The notes below the pieces were generated by a model. The model was given only the letters and a program-made list of their open reading frames with translations. It was not told the DNA's origin and searched no databases. This document shows positions 7,674-16,394 of a stretch of DNA of 64,000 nucleotides, in pieces; the first letter of the stretch is position 1, and each line of letters starts with the position of its first letter. A program made the position numbers and the translations under genes. Origin of the DNA: Flavobacterium cupriresistens (GTDB lineage Bacteria; Bacteroidota; Bacteroidia; Flavobacteriales; Flavobacteriaceae). The stretch is from NCBI RefSeq assembly GCF_020911925.1, contig NZ_CP087134.1, positions 2,852,001 through 2,916,000 on the forward strand, given 5' to 3'.

Positions 7674-8030
7674 ATGTACGAATTACTTTTTTGGAGATAT
7701 TTAGACGAAATTTACCTGAACCATCATGAAGTTTATGAAGCTCTTGTGGAGAACGAAGAGGTAAATGGACTTGAAAAACTTCCGGTAGATGTAATTATGA
7801 ACCGAATCAAATCGGTATTTTCTCAATGGGAAAAAGTCGATGAGAACAGTTGGAAAAATCCAAAAGGAAAAGGAGCATTTCAAGTAATCACCACTCCACA
7901 AAGTGTACGAATCGACTGTTACGGAACCGAAGGCAAAACAATGAATCAGCTGGTAAGCCTGATGGAAGAATTCAAATGCCCGTTGTACGACCCACAAGTA
8001 CCGGAACGTTATGATGAAATGAGTGAGTAA
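7674..8030 (+). CDS. Small uncharacterised protein
   Basis: A 118-residue soluble, acidic protein with no signal peptide, membrane segment or motif that I recognise. It opens MYELLFWRYLDEIYLN and contains a basic GKGAFQVITTPQSVRIDCYG strand region. It looks like a compact alpha/beta domain. Codon usage and amino-acid composition resemble neighbouring genes, so it is likely real. It has its own position 50 bases ahead of the acetyltransferase gene on the same strand, so the two may be cotranscribed. No function is proposed. Confidence 0.65.
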   Translation: MYELLFWRYLDEIYLNHHEVYEALVENEEVNGLEKLPVDVIMNRIKSVFSQWEKVDENSWKNPKGKGAFQVITTPQSVRIDCYGTEGKTMNQLVSLMEEFKCPLYDPQVPERYDEMSE

Positions 8031-8080
8031 TCGGATTTCATTAAATTAAAAAAGAACGATTTTCTAAAATAAATACTGCA

Positions 8081-8677
8081 ATGAATTTTAGTTTTACCTC
8101 CACCATAATACTCGAAGACGACTCCGTTCTACTGCGTCCGCTACAGGAATTAGATGTAGAAAATCTATTGGAAATTTCTATTAATGAACCTGAAACCTGG
8201 AAATATTCTTTGGTTGGTGCCGATGGGAAAGAAAATCTGATTAACTATATTCAGTCTGCCATAAAAGCAAGAGAAAATCAAAAGGAATTTCCTTTTATTG
8301 TTTTCGATAAAAAGTCTCAGAAATATGCAGGTTCAACTCGTTTTTACGATATGAGTCTGGACTATAAAACCCTGCAATTAGGATATACCTGGTACGGTTC
8401 TGCCTTTAGAGGAACAGGACTTAACAAACATTGTAAATTTTTACTGCTACAATTCGCTTTCGAAACGTTGGGGATGGAACGCGTTGAATTTCGTGCCGAT
8501 AATAATAACCAAAGAAGTATTGCCGCCATGAAAAGTATCGGCTGTAAAGTCGAAGGTGTTTTACGCAGCCACATGCCAACAGCTAATAGTGAAATCCGTC
8601 GTGATTCTATTGTTTTGAGTATTCTAAGAAACGAATGGTTTGATGAGGTAAAAGAAAACCTAAAGCAAAAATTGTAA
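8081..8677 (+). CDS. GNAT-family N-acetyltransferase (RimJ/RimL-like)
   Basis: A 198-residue cytoplasmic acyltransferase. The N-terminal strand ILEDDSVLLRPLQELDVENLL is typical of the Acetyltransf_3 (RimJ/RimL-type) branch. The acetyl-CoA pyrophosphate loop is visible as FRGTGLNK (Q/RxxGxG/A class), and the C-terminal part has the conserved RVEFRADNNNQRSIAAMKSIGCKVEG segment, where N...S..A..K.G marks this family. The substrate cannot be read from sequence: ribosomal protein N-termini, amino acids or antibiotics are all possible. It follows the small unknown gene by 50 bases. Confidence 0.85.
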   Translation: MNFSFTSTIILEDDSVLLRPLQELDVENLLEISINEPETWKYSLVGADGKENLINYIQSAIKARENQKEFPFIVFDKKSQKYAGSTRFYDMSLDYKTLQLGYTWYGSAFRGTGLNKHCKFLLLQFAFETLGMERVEFRADNNNQRSIAAMKSIGCKVEGVLRSHMPTANSEIRRDSIVLSILRNEWFDEVKENLKQKL

Positions 8678-9186
8678 TTTTAGGTGTAATTAAAGTTGAA
8701 CACGAATTGCACGAATTTTCACGAATTAATTATTGATATTCTTTGTGGGGAATTTTTTGCCACTGATTAAAGGATTAGAATGAATTAGCCAATGCACAGT
8801 TCACAAAGAAATTAGTGCAAATTGGTGCAATTCGTGGCGAAAAAAAACTACTTAACTCTTACTATTTGACTTGATGCTAAACCAAGATATTCAAAAGGGA
8901 TTTAATTTACAGTCATTTTAATTTTTTAGAAACCAATTTTATTGTATTTTTCTACCCGGAAATTAAAACTTTAAGACTGAGTTACTAAATCGATTTTGTA
9001 ATTGATTTTCAGTAGGTTAATGGATTGTTTTTTGGGCGTAAAATAGAGTGCTGTAATCGCATTTTAGGAACCGGTCGATTTATTAATTCTTTAATTGAAA
9101 GTGACTCTAATTAATATTTCGAATATATGCACAAACAACCTCTATGGAGGAGTATTAACTTTCTAACGAATAATAAAACCAAAAGA
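8678..9186. other. Intergenic region with dispersed CACGAATT-type repeats
   Basis: It contains CACGAATTGCACGAATTTTCACGAATT at about 8701-8727, a GCCACTGATTAAAGGATTAG segment and a complementary GTGCAATTCGTGGC at about 8824-8837, giving an imperfect long inverted repeat. Related pieces recur at 11.7, 24.1 and 46.8-47.7 kb. The ATG at 9127 is in frame with GH92 but is not preferred. No other gene is seen. Confidence 0.55.
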
Positions 9187-11541
9187 ATGATTAAACCAAG
9201 CATTTTAAAAGCTGTGAAGTATCGTAAAACCCTTTTGTTGTCATCATTTTTGATGATCGCAGGTTCTTACACTATCGAAGCACAGAAAAAAAAGACAGAT
9301 TTAAAAGATCTGATTCAGTATGTTGATCCAATGATTGGGACAGCCAAAATGGGGCATACCTATCCGGGTGCCACAGTTCCGTTTGGAAGTGTTCAGCTAA
9401 GTCCCGAAACCGATACAATTGCTTACGCTTCAAACGGGAAGTACAATGGCGAAGTTTATAAATATTGTGCCGGTTACCAATACGAAGACAAAACAATTGT
9501 AGGTTTCAGCCATACCCATTTTAGTGGAACAGGTCACTCTGATTTGGGAGATTTTTTAATTATGCCCACAACCGGAAAATTACAATTGAATCCCGGAACA
9601 GCCTCCAAGCCTTTGTCAGGTTATCGATCTGCCTTTTCGCATGCAACAGAAAAAGCAGAAACGGCCTATTACAGTGTTCTTCTGGAAGATCATAAGATCA
9701 AAGCAGAACTCACGGCTACAACGCGTGTCGGAATGCATCAGTATACTTTCCCTAAGTCAGATGAGGCACATATTATTCTCGATTTAACTTCAGGAATTTA
9801 CAACTACGATAAAAAGAATGTGTGGACTTTTGTTCGCGTAGAAAACGATACTTTAATAACAGGATATCGCCAAACCAGCGGATGGGCAAGAACCAGAACG
9901 GTTTATTTTGCCATGTCTTTCAATAAACCTATTAAGAGTTACGGACAAGGTACCCTTGAAAAAAGTGTGTACAGAGGTTTTTGGGGAAGATTTGATCAAA
10001 CCAAGAATTTTCCTGAAATGGCCGGACGTGACCTGAAATTATTTTTTGATTTTGATACTCAAGAAGGCGAAAAAATCAAAATTAAAATGGCTTTATCTCC
10101 TGTGAGTTCCGCTGGTGCTCTTGAAAACATGAAGAAAGAAATTCCGGACTGGGATTTCGAACGTGTTAAAAAGCAAAGTCAGGAAGTTTGGAACAAAGAG
10201 TTGAATAAAATTCAAATTGAAGCCCTTCAAAAAGAAGATTTGGTTAATTTTTATACCGCGATGTACCATTCTTTCTTAGGGCCAACAGAGTACATGGATC
10301 TTGATGGTACGTACAAAGGTTTGGATATGAATGTACACAAAGCCGATAATTTCCGTAATTATACCAGTTATTCTTTATGGGATACCTATAGAGCTTTGCA
10401 CCCGTTGTTTAATATTGTACAACCGGCAAGAAATTCAGATATGATCAGTTCTATGCTGGCACATTCAGATCAAAGTGTACATAAAATGCTTCCGATCTGG
10501 TCGCATTATGCCAACGAAAATTGGTGTATGATCGGTTATCATTCCGTTTCGGTAATTGCAGATGCTATTGTAAAAGGAAATACCAATTTTGATCCCGAAA
10601 AGGCACTTCAGGCTTGTGTAAATACCGCTAAAGTTCCGTATTACGACGGTTTAGAATTTTATATGAAAAAAGGGTACGTTCCGGAAGACAAAAACGGAGC
10701 TTCGGTTTCTAAAACTTTAGAATATGCCTATGACGACTGGGCAATTGCTCAGGCCGCTAAAAAATTAGGCAAAACCGAAATTTATAATGAATTTATTGAA
10801 AGGTCAAAAAACTATAAAAACGTGTATGATGCCAAAACAGGTTTCATGCGCCCGAAATTAAATGACGGAACTTTCAAAAAAGAATTTGATCCTTTAGATA
10901 CACACGGACAAGGTTTTATTGAAGGAAATTCATGGAATTACAGTTTGTATGTACCGCACGACCCAGCTGAAATGATAAAATTAATGGGGGGTAATGATAA
11001 ATTTAAGGTTCGTTTAGATTCTTTATTTAATATGCATCTGCCGGAGAAATATTTCGAAAATACAGAAGACATTACAAGAGAAGGAATCATCGGAAATTAT
11101 GTTCACGGAAATGAGCCATCACACCATGTAGTTTATCTGTACAACTGGACCAATTCACCGTGGAAAGCACAAGACAAGATTAGAATGATTTTGAAAAAAA
11201 TGTACCGCAACGGAGCAGACGGTTTAGGAGGAAATGATGATTTCGGACAAATGAGCGCCTGGTATATTTTTAGTAGTTTAGGATTTTACCCTGTTGCCCC
11301 CGGTTCTGACGAATATGCTTTAGGAAGTCCATTAGTAAAAAATGCGATTTTTAATCTGGAAAGCGGTAAAAATTTCGAAGTAGAAACGGTAAACCAATCA
11401 GATAAAAATGTGTTTGTGAGCAAAGTTCTTCTAAACGGAAAATTACTTTCCAAACCTTTCTTAAAACACTCAGATGTGATTAACGGAGGAAAAATTACGT
11501 TTTATATGAGTAGTAAACCTAATAAGAGTTATGGGTTGTAA
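9187..11541 (+). CDS. GH92 family glycosidase, probable alpha-1,2-mannosidase
   Basis: A 784-residue exported protein (signal peptide to about residue 33, IEAQ). GH92 enzymes are Ca-dependent inverting exo-alpha-mannosidases. The characteristic blocks occur in order: YVDPMIGTAKMGHTYPGATVPFG, GFSHTHFSGTGHSDLGDF, YSLWDTYRALHPL, GFIEGNSWNYSLYVPHD, GNEPSHHVVYLYNW and GGNDDFGQMSAWYIFSSLGFYPV. The EGNSW glutamate and the GNDD region correspond to catalytic and Ca-binding parts of the family. The ATG at 9187 is chosen over 9127 because it gives a shorter basic n-region. It stands alone, 23 kb from the PULs and without their operator motif, so it is probably regulated separately. Confidence 0.92.
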   Translation: MIKPSILKAVKYRKTLLLSSFLMIAGSYTIEAQKKKTDLKDLIQYVDPMIGTAKMGHTYPGATVPFGSVQLSPETDTIAYASNGKYNGEVYKYCAGYQYEDKTIVGFSHTHFSGTGHSDLGDFLIMPTTGKLQLNPGTASKPLSGYRSAFSHATEKAETAYYSVLLEDHKIKAELTATTRVGMHQYTFPKSDEAHIILDLTSGIYNYDKKNVWTFVRVENDTLITGYRQTSGWARTRTVYFAMSFNKPIKSYGQGTLEKSVYRGFWGRFDQTKNFPEMAGRDLKLFFDFDTQEGEKIKIKMALSPVSSAGALENMKKEIPDWDFERVKKQSQEVWNKELNKIQIEALQKEDLVNFYTAMYHSFLGPTEYMDLDGTYKGLDMNVHKADNFRNYTSYSLWDTYRALHPLFNIVQPARNSDMISSMLAHSDQSVHKMLPIWSHYANENWCMIGYHSVSVIADAIVKGNTNFDPEKALQACVNTAKVPYYDGLEFYMKKGYVPEDKNGASVSKTLEYAYDDWAIAQAAKKLGKTEIYNEFIERSKNYKNVYDAKTGFMRPKLNDGTFKKEFDPLDTHGQGFIEGNSWNYSLYVPHDPAEMIKLMGGNDKFKVRLDSLFNMHLPEKYFENTEDITREGIIGNYVHGNEPSHHVVYLYNWTNSPWKAQDKIRMILKKMYRNGADGLGGNDDFGQMSAWYIFSSLGFYPVAPGSDEYALGSPLVKNAIFNLESGKNFEVETVNQSDKNVFVSKVLLNGKLLSKPFLKHSDVINGGKITFYMSSKPNKSYGL

Positions 11542-11569
11542 GTACCAAAACTAATAAAGAAGAATTTTT

Positions 11570-11600
11570 AATCTGACAGGTTTTTAAAACCTGTCAGATT
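11570..11600 (+). terminator. Perfect hairpin after the GH92 gene
   Basis: AATCTGACAGGTTTT and AAAACCTGTCAGATT are exact reverse complements separated by one base (a 13- to 14-bp effective stem). It lies 28 bases after the stop codon. Confidence 0.75.
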
Positions 11601-11621
11601 TCCTCATAAGTTAATGTCCCC

Positions 11622-11673
11622 CTGAGCGAAGTCGAAGGGCTTTTATAACGAACAGGGCTTCGACTTCGCTCAG
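11622..11673. repeat. CTGAGCGAAGTCGAAG inverted repeat
   Basis: The 16-bp arms 11622-11637 and 11658-11673 are perfectly complementary. The same arms occur at 41306-41356 with one change, and the core is embedded in the 59-60 kb array (GAGCGAAGTCGAG). It is a REP-like dispersed element of unknown role. Confidence 0.75.
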
Positions 11674-11814
11674 CCTGACAATCGGATGGTATTGAAATTT
11701 GCGAATATTAGCGCAATTCGTGGCTAAAAAAACATTGCAAACAAAAAAGACAAACATAATGGAGTTTGCAAAAAACTTCACGAAATTTGCCTTTCAAATA
11801 AAATTACAATCACT

Positions 11815-12258
11815 ATGAAAATAAATCTAAAATCGGGAATTGATAAATTGCTTTTCGGAATGAAGCAAAATGATGTAACGGCTGCTTTAGGAAAACCGGA
11901 TAAAAATTACAATGACGAAGATGATAATGTAATTTTCGTATATAATGCCCAAAAAATCAGACTGACTTTTTATCAGGAAGAAGACATGAGATTAGGTTAT
12001 TTAGTAGCTTCAGCCAATGATTTAGAAGTTTTTGGATTCAAACTAATCGGAAGAAAAATTGCTGATGTAAAGAAAGATTTGGCAACAAAAGGAATCACAA
12101 AATACAATCAGGAAACCTTTGATACTTTCGAGAATTACTTCAACGAAGACAACTGGTTTATTCTTCAAACCGAATTTGATGAAGTAGTAAAATTTGAAGT
12201 TGGAGCAATCATCAACGACAAAGACGAATTTGACTGGAAATTCCCAGTAAAAAAATAA
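11815..12258 (+). CDS. Uncharacterised cytoplasmic protein
   Basis: A 147-residue acidic protein without signal peptide or membrane segment. The segment DKLLFGMKQNDVTAALGKPDK resembles the GM..D(V/M)...LG.P motif shared by BamE/SmpA-like and other small beta-rich folds, and is repeated weakly as FGFKLIGRKIADVKKDLATKG in the second half, suggesting an internal duplication of a short alpha/beta unit. No enzyme motif is visible. It sits alone between a repeat-rich gap and a strong terminator and is convergent with the M61 peptidase gene. Function unknown. Confidence 0.65.
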   Translation: MKINLKSGIDKLLFGMKQNDVTAALGKPDKNYNDEDDNVIFVYNAQKIRLTFYQEEDMRLGYLVASANDLEVFGFKLIGRKIADVKKDLATKGITKYNQETFDTFENYFNEDNWFILQTEFDEVVKFEVGAIINDKDEFDWKFPVKK

Positions 12259-12264
12259 TTTTAA

Positions 12265-12299
12265 AACAAAGGCTTTTAGTAAAACTGAAAGCCTTTGTT
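12265..12299 (+). terminator. Terminator of the 11815 gene
   Basis: AACAAAGGCTTT (12265-12276) pairs with AAAGCCTTTGTT (12288-12299), followed by GTTTTAG. It lies a few bases after the stop codon. Confidence 0.8.
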
Positions 12300-12361
12300 G
12301 TTTTAGGGAGGTAGCCATGTGTTATAAATTGGCTCGTTTGTAGTGATTTTTATCAAACCGT

Positions 12362-12448
12362 GTCCTTTCGACGAAGGAGAAATCGCATCCAATATTCGAC
12401 AATAGTGAGTGTAATCCACTAGTGTGATTTCTCCTTCGTCGAAAGGAC
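12362..12448. repeat. 23-bp perfect inverted repeat between convergent genes
   Basis: The 23-base arm at 12362-12384 (starting GTCCTTTCGACGAAGG) is exactly complementary to 12426-12448, with a 41-base spacer. It is too long-looped for a simple terminator and resembles a decayed mobile or REP-type element; GATTTCTC cores also occur in the 59-60 kb array. Confidence 0.75.
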
Positions 12449-12481
12449 AAATAGAGCGTTTTCTTTATAAATAATAAACAA

Positions 12482-12509
12482 AAAAACCGACAATCACTTG
12501 TCGGTTTTT
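12482..12509 (-). terminator. Terminator of the M61 peptidase gene
   Basis: AAAAACCGACAA (12482-12493) pairs with TTGTCGGTTTTT (12498-12509), so it can work on either strand. It lies 20 bases downstream of the minus-strand peptidase stop. Confidence 0.85.
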
Positions 12510-12529
12510 ATATATTCAGATTAAAAAGA

Positions 12530-14389
12530 TTATCCTTTTAACCAAGCATTTTTAAGTTTCTCTTTTGAAGCATCGGTAGCTTTAAAAGTTTCTGTCTCTT
12601 CATACGGTAATTTTACAGTTCCTTTTATAGTTTGCGCTGCACCACCACGTTTAATTTGAAGCGTGATAGCATCATTTTCTTTCCAGTTTTCACTTTCTGT
12701 GATTAACTCATAGATGTTCGTTAATGAGTATGGTTTATTGTTTACAGATACAATGATATCACCACCTTTTAAGTTTAGATTTTTGAAAAAATCATTTGGC
12801 TCGATATCCGAACGAACCGCAATCTCTTTGGTTTGTTTGTCAATTGTGATATAAGGAGTTTGACCTTTTAAGAAAATTGAACCCGGTTTTTTCTCTGTTG
12901 CTTTTGTTACACCAACTTTAGCTAAATAAGTGTCATAAGGAATTGGAGTAGTACCTTGTACATATGTTTTCAGGAATTCACCCACTTCAGGATACGTCAA
13001 TTCTGTGATTTTTGCAAAAAGCTCATTGTCGTTAAACGGTTTGTCTATACCATATTCATTAGATAATTTGTGCATTAGATCAAGGATTCCTCTTTCTCCG
13101 TTGCTTTTTTCTCTGATGATGATGTCAATACACATACCAATTAAAGCTCCTTTTTGATATACATTTAGGTATTGATCTTTATAAGGTTGCTCTAAAACAT
13201 TCGCACTCATTACCGTAAAAGACATCGTGTCGTTTAAACGTTTAGCTTGTTCGATTTTATCAGCAATACGAGTGTAGAATTCAGCTTCATCAATTAAACC
13301 TTGATTGATTTGAAAAAGATTCGCAAAATATTCTGTTACCCCTTCGTACATCCATAAATGCTCAGACATTTTTGGCGCGTTATAATCAAAATATTGAATT
13401 TCTTTTGAATGGATCGTTAATGGTGTTACGATATGAAAAAACTCGTGAGAAACCACATCTTTCATAGATTCTACCAACTTTTCTTTTGGCATAGATTCCG
13501 GTAAAACTACTGTTGTAGCAGTAGGATGCTCTAAAGCTCCAAAACCATGAGCGTCATCTTTAGCCATGCTTGATAAATACAACAAAACCGTGTATTTTTT
13601 TGTAGCATTTACTTTTCCTAAAAAGTTCTTCTGAGCGGTCATCATCGTTTTCATTTCCGGAGTGATACTTTCAGCCGTAAATTTTCCTGTTGGAGAATAT
13701 ACTGCGATCAAAATATCCATTCCGTTTACATTAAACGTAGTGTAATCCGGTTTAGAATACATAATCGGATTCTCAACCAAAACGGCATAACGTGGCGTAG
13801 AAAACACATCACTTGTTTTGCTTGCGTCTTCGTCTGTCATTGACGTTGCTCCCCAAAGTGCTTCAGGATGTGTGATGGTTACTTTATAAGGAACATCTAA
13901 CTTATCTTTAAAATACCCAACAAAACCGTGTGTATTGACCATGAAGTTCACTCCCGCGTTGATATTAGTTCCGGCTGGTGAGAAAACATCGTCATTACCA
14001 AATCCGGTTCCTTTTTCAGTATCAAAAGTATCACCAACTAAATAGGTGATTTTTTTTAATGTTTTAGCATTTGAGATTGACCATGAATTATCGTCAATTC
14101 TTTTTACTGTTAATGCATTTCCTTTAGCGTCAAAAGCTTTGAAATCATCAGAATATTTACCGTAATTATCAGTAGAATAAGTTCCCGGTACTGTTTTAGG
14201 AATACTGTAAATTACCTCGTCTGTCTTGATTTGTGGAGGTGTAACGGTTACTAAAACCTTATCGTCTTTAACATCTGTAAGGTTAATGTTAACGTCGACC
14301 GTATTTGATTTTGCAGCTCCGGAAGAAGTACCGGTTTTACAGCTCCATAATGTTATGGCGAGCGCTAAAGTGTAAATTATTTTTTTCAT
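12530..14389 (-). CDS. M61 family metallopeptidase lipoprotein with PDZ domain
   Basis: A 619-residue lipoprotein (lipobox LWSC, Cys17). The zinc site HEFFH lies at residues 315-319 and is followed by WMYEGVTEYFANL, whose glutamate is the expected third zinc ligand. An N-terminal beta sandwich (about 30-200) precedes the thermolysin-like domain. The C-terminus (about 520-600) is a PDZ-like fold (LNLKGGDIIVSVNNKPYSL). This matches M61 glycyl aminopeptidases. It is anchored in a membrane facing the periplasm, or exported to the surface. It is probably monocistronic, with a terminator just after it. Confidence 0.9.
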   Translation of the reverse strand: MKKIIYTLALAITLWSCKTGTSSGAAKSNTVDVNINLTDVKDDKVLVTVTPPQIKTDEVIYSIPKTVPGTYSTDNYGKYSDDFKAFDAKGNALTVKRIDDNSWSISNAKTLKKITYLVGDTFDTEKGTGFGNDDVFSPAGTNINAGVNFMVNTHGFVGYFKDKLDVPYKVTITHPEALWGATSMTDEDASKTSDVFSTPRYAVLVENPIMYSKPDYTTFNVNGMDILIAVYSPTGKFTAESITPEMKTMMTAQKNFLGKVNATKKYTVLLYLSSMAKDDAHGFGALEHPTATTVVLPESMPKEKLVESMKDVVSHEFFHIVTPLTIHSKEIQYFDYNAPKMSEHLWMYEGVTEYFANLFQINQGLIDEAEFYTRIADKIEQAKRLNDTMSFTVMSANVLEQPYKDQYLNVYQKGALIGMCIDIIIREKSNGERGILDLMHKLSNEYGIDKPFNDNELFAKITELTYPEVGEFLKTYVQGTTPIPYDTYLAKVGVTKATEKKPGSIFLKGQTPYITIDKQTKEIAVRSDIEPNDFFKNLNLKGGDIIVSVNNKPYSLTNIYELITESENWKENDAITLQIKRGGAAQTIKGTVKLPYEETETFKATDASKEKLKNAWLKG

Positions 14390-14470
14390 TATGTTTGAGT
14401 TTAGTTATCTGTGTTGGACTGACAAAATGTAAAATTGTTACAGAATTGTCAGGAAACTTTTAAAAATAAA

Positions 14471-14497
14471 AAAAACTCCTGATTCACAGGAGCTTTA
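14471..14497 (-). terminator. Terminator of the TIGR03643-like gene
   Basis: CTCCTG (14476-14481) pairs with CAGGAG (14487-14492). On the minus strand it is followed by a long T run. It lies directly after the stop of the gene at 14500. Confidence 0.7.
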
Positions 14498-14499
14498 TT

Positions 14500-14778
14500 T
14501 TAGTCTAGTTTGTTCTTTATATAATATTTGCCATCCAAATCTTCATCAAAATCATCAATTTTAACGGGTTTTGGTTTCGGTTTATTTGCTAAAGCTTTCT
14601 TTTTCCACATCTCAAATTTTTCAAGAGGCATCTTCTTCTTCAAGATTTCCAGTACTTCTTTTTCTGCCAATCCAAATTCTTTTTTGATAATTTCAAATGG
14701 ATTCTTTTCTTCCAGGGCTAACGAAACAAGTTTTTCCGTTTGCTCCCAATTCAATTCTTTGCGGTTACTCTTTTTCAT
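14500..14778 (-). CDS. Small TIGR03643/DUF2805-like protein
   Basis: A 92-residue basic protein. The first 70 residues form a helix-turn-helix-like unit (WEQTEKLVSLALEEKNPFEIIKK, then FGLAEKEVLEILKKKMPLEKFEMWKKK), which I recognise as the TIGR03643 (DUF2805) pattern; the tail is charged and ends YYIKNKLD. Such proteins may bind nucleic acid, but no role is established that I can cite. It is transcribed on the minus strand with its own terminator, 110 bases upstream of the M61 gene. Confidence 0.75.
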   Translation of the reverse strand: MKKSNRKELNWEQTEKLVSLALEEKNPFEIIKKEFGLAEKEVLEILKKKMPLEKFEMWKKKALANKPKPKPVKIDDFDEDLDGKYYIKNKLD

Positions 14779-14898
14779 CTCGTGAAAATTAATTCAAAAA
14801 TAGGGGTTAATGATTAGTAGATTGATTTTCAATTTATATATCAATATTAATAAAAAAAATAATTAGTTGGTTCGATCGAGTATATTTTTTTTGTGTTT

Positions 14899-15726
14899 TT
14901 AACTGTTTTTTGCTGATCTGGATTCCTGAAAGGGAATATGAAGTAGATTTTTTAATTTATTATTTTCTTCGGGTTGCATATGAGTGTCTACGCCATAAAC
15001 AATGTGTTCCTTCGGAAGTGAGGTAAAAGTTCCGAAAAGACGGTCCCAAATCGAGAATATATTTCCATAATTACTGTCTGTATAAGGCAAAACATAATGA
15101 TGGTGTACTTTATGCATATTGGGAGAAACGAGAAAATAACTTAAAAAAGCATCCAGCTTTACAGGCAGCGAAATATTGGCATGATTGAACTGAGAAGCTA
15201 TTACGGATAAGGATTGGTATAAAAACACCATCCACATCGGGCTTCCAACCAGTAAAACCCCAAATGTAGTAAATACAAAACGGATGACACTTTCTCCGGG
15301 ATGATGTCTGTTGGCACTTGTGGTGTCTATCCAGGTATCGGTGTGATGTATTAAGTGAAAGCGCCACATGAATTTTACTTTGTGCTGTACAAAATGGGCC
15401 AAATAAGCGCCAATTAAGTCTAAAAGTAATAATCCCATAATGGTGTATAATGCAATTGGGATTTCGGGTAGCCAATTTAAAAATCCAAAATGATGTTCCG
15501 TAGTCCAATTGGCAGTTTGAATCAAAATAAAAGCCAGAATAAAATTGACAATAATCGTCGTAAAGGTGAAAAAGAAATTGAGACCTGCATGATTCCATTT
15601 TTTGTATTTCATTTGAAATAGGGGAAAGGCATTCTCAATTAACCAAAAAAGGGTTATTCCTCCAATCAGAATTAAACTTCGGTGGGAAGAGGGAATCGTG
15701 CTAAAATAGGCTATTATTTCATTCAT
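14899..15726 (-). CDS. Sterol desaturase / fatty acid hydroxylase family membrane protein
   Basis: A 275-residue integral membrane di-iron protein with about four to five membrane segments. The histidine clusters of the family are present: HFVQH, HLIHH and, after the next segment, NRHH, then HKVHHHY near the C-terminus. These coordinate two irons that activate O2 to hydroxylate or desaturate a lipid. In Bacteroidota, substrates could be carotenoids, hopanoids or fatty acids; sequence alone does not say. The minus-strand start at 15726 gives an N-terminus MNEIIAYFS directly before the first membrane helix. It has no obvious operon partner. Confidence 0.9.
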   Translation of the reverse strand: MNEIIAYFSTIPSSHRSLILIGGITLFWLIENAFPLFQMKYKKWNHAGLNFFFTFTTIIVNFILAFILIQTANWTTEHHFGFLNWLPEIPIALYTIMGLLLLDLIGAYLAHFVQHKVKFMWRFHLIHHTDTWIDTTSANRHHPGESVIRFVFTTFGVLLVGSPMWMVFLYQSLSVIASQFNHANISLPVKLDAFLSYFLVSPNMHKVHHHYVLPYTDSNYGNIFSIWDRLFGTFTSLPKEHIVYGVDTHMQPEENNKLKNLLHIPFQESRSAKNS

Positions 15727-15806
15727 GATTCTATAAAGGATTTTATCAAATTTAAGTAATTTATTGAAATATAGGGATAAAAGAAGTGATTGTTTCGCTT
15801 TTACGA

Positions 15807-15960
15807 TCTCGCAAAGTCGCTAAGCCGCTAAGTTTTTTCTACTTATTTTTAAGCTTTACCTTTTTGTTTTCCACTATTAGTTTCTCGAAATGTCATGGAG
15901 TCTCAAAGTTTTTTTTTCTGCTTTTTCATTAAAAGGTTGCGATTTTGCGACTTTGCGAGA
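15807..15960. repeat. Long-range inverted repeat TCTCGCAAAGTCGC
   Basis: The arms 15807-15820 and 15947-15960 are perfect 14-bp complements enclosing about 126 bases that also contain CGCTAAG and TTTCTCG motifs. No ORF lies in the gap 15727-16107. It is a dispersed intergenic element. Confidence 0.65.
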
Positions 15961-16024
15961 TTTTTACGTCCTGTAACTTTTGAATTTGTGTCGCTTTATA
16001 TGATGTTCGTTAGTAGTTAAACAT

Positions 16025-16069
16025 AAAAAAAGAGAAAAGCGAAGGGGTTACTTCACTTTTCTCTTTTTT
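16025..16069 (-). terminator. Strong terminator of the glsB-like gene
   Basis: A long stem of about 19 bp (AAAAAAGAGAAAAG with GAAG after one mismatch) closes on CTTC and CTTTTCTCTTTTTT. It lies about 40 bases downstream of the minus-strand stop at 16108 and is symmetric, so it may act in both directions. Confidence 0.8.
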
Positions 16070-16107
16070 GCGATTGTAGTAGTACTGTATGTCTACTTAT
16101 TTCGGGA

Positions 16108-16350
16108 TTATGATTTTTTTATGAGGCTGATAATAAACAACAAAACCCATGCACCTCCAGCGGCTATAATAATCTGCCATAACAGTCCGCCACCGCCAAT
16201 GCCAAGTTTAGCTGCCAGCCATCCGCCAAAGATTCCACCAATTATTCCAACAATAATATTACCAAAAAGGCCAAAACCACCACCTTTCCATAATTGACCT
16301 GCTAGCCATCCTGAGATTGCTCCAATAAGTAAAAAATATAAAAAGCCCAT
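16108..16350 (-). CDS. GlsB/YeaQ/YmgE family small membrane protein
   Basis: An 80-residue, glycine-rich inner-membrane protein with three hydrophobic segments. The pattern GAISGWLAGQLWKGGG, then GNIIVGIIGGIFGGWLAAKLG, is the transglycosylase-associated (YeaQ/GlsB) family signature. Members are induced by general or envelope stress; the biochemical function is not settled. It lies 45 bases downstream of the aquaporin gene on the same strand and may share its transcript. Confidence 0.85.
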   Translation of the reverse strand: MGFLYFLLIGAISGWLAGQLWKGGGFGLFGNIIVGIIGGIFGGWLAAKLGIGGGGLLWQIIIAAGGAWVLLFIISLIKKS

Positions 16351-16394
16351 AAGTTTATGTTTTATAAGTTATTAATTGATTTTGAATCTTCGTT

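Noticed and set aside
9127..9186. Longer start for the GH92 gene
   Set aside because: The additional 20 residues would place the signal peptide too far from the N-terminus; 9187 gives a regular one.
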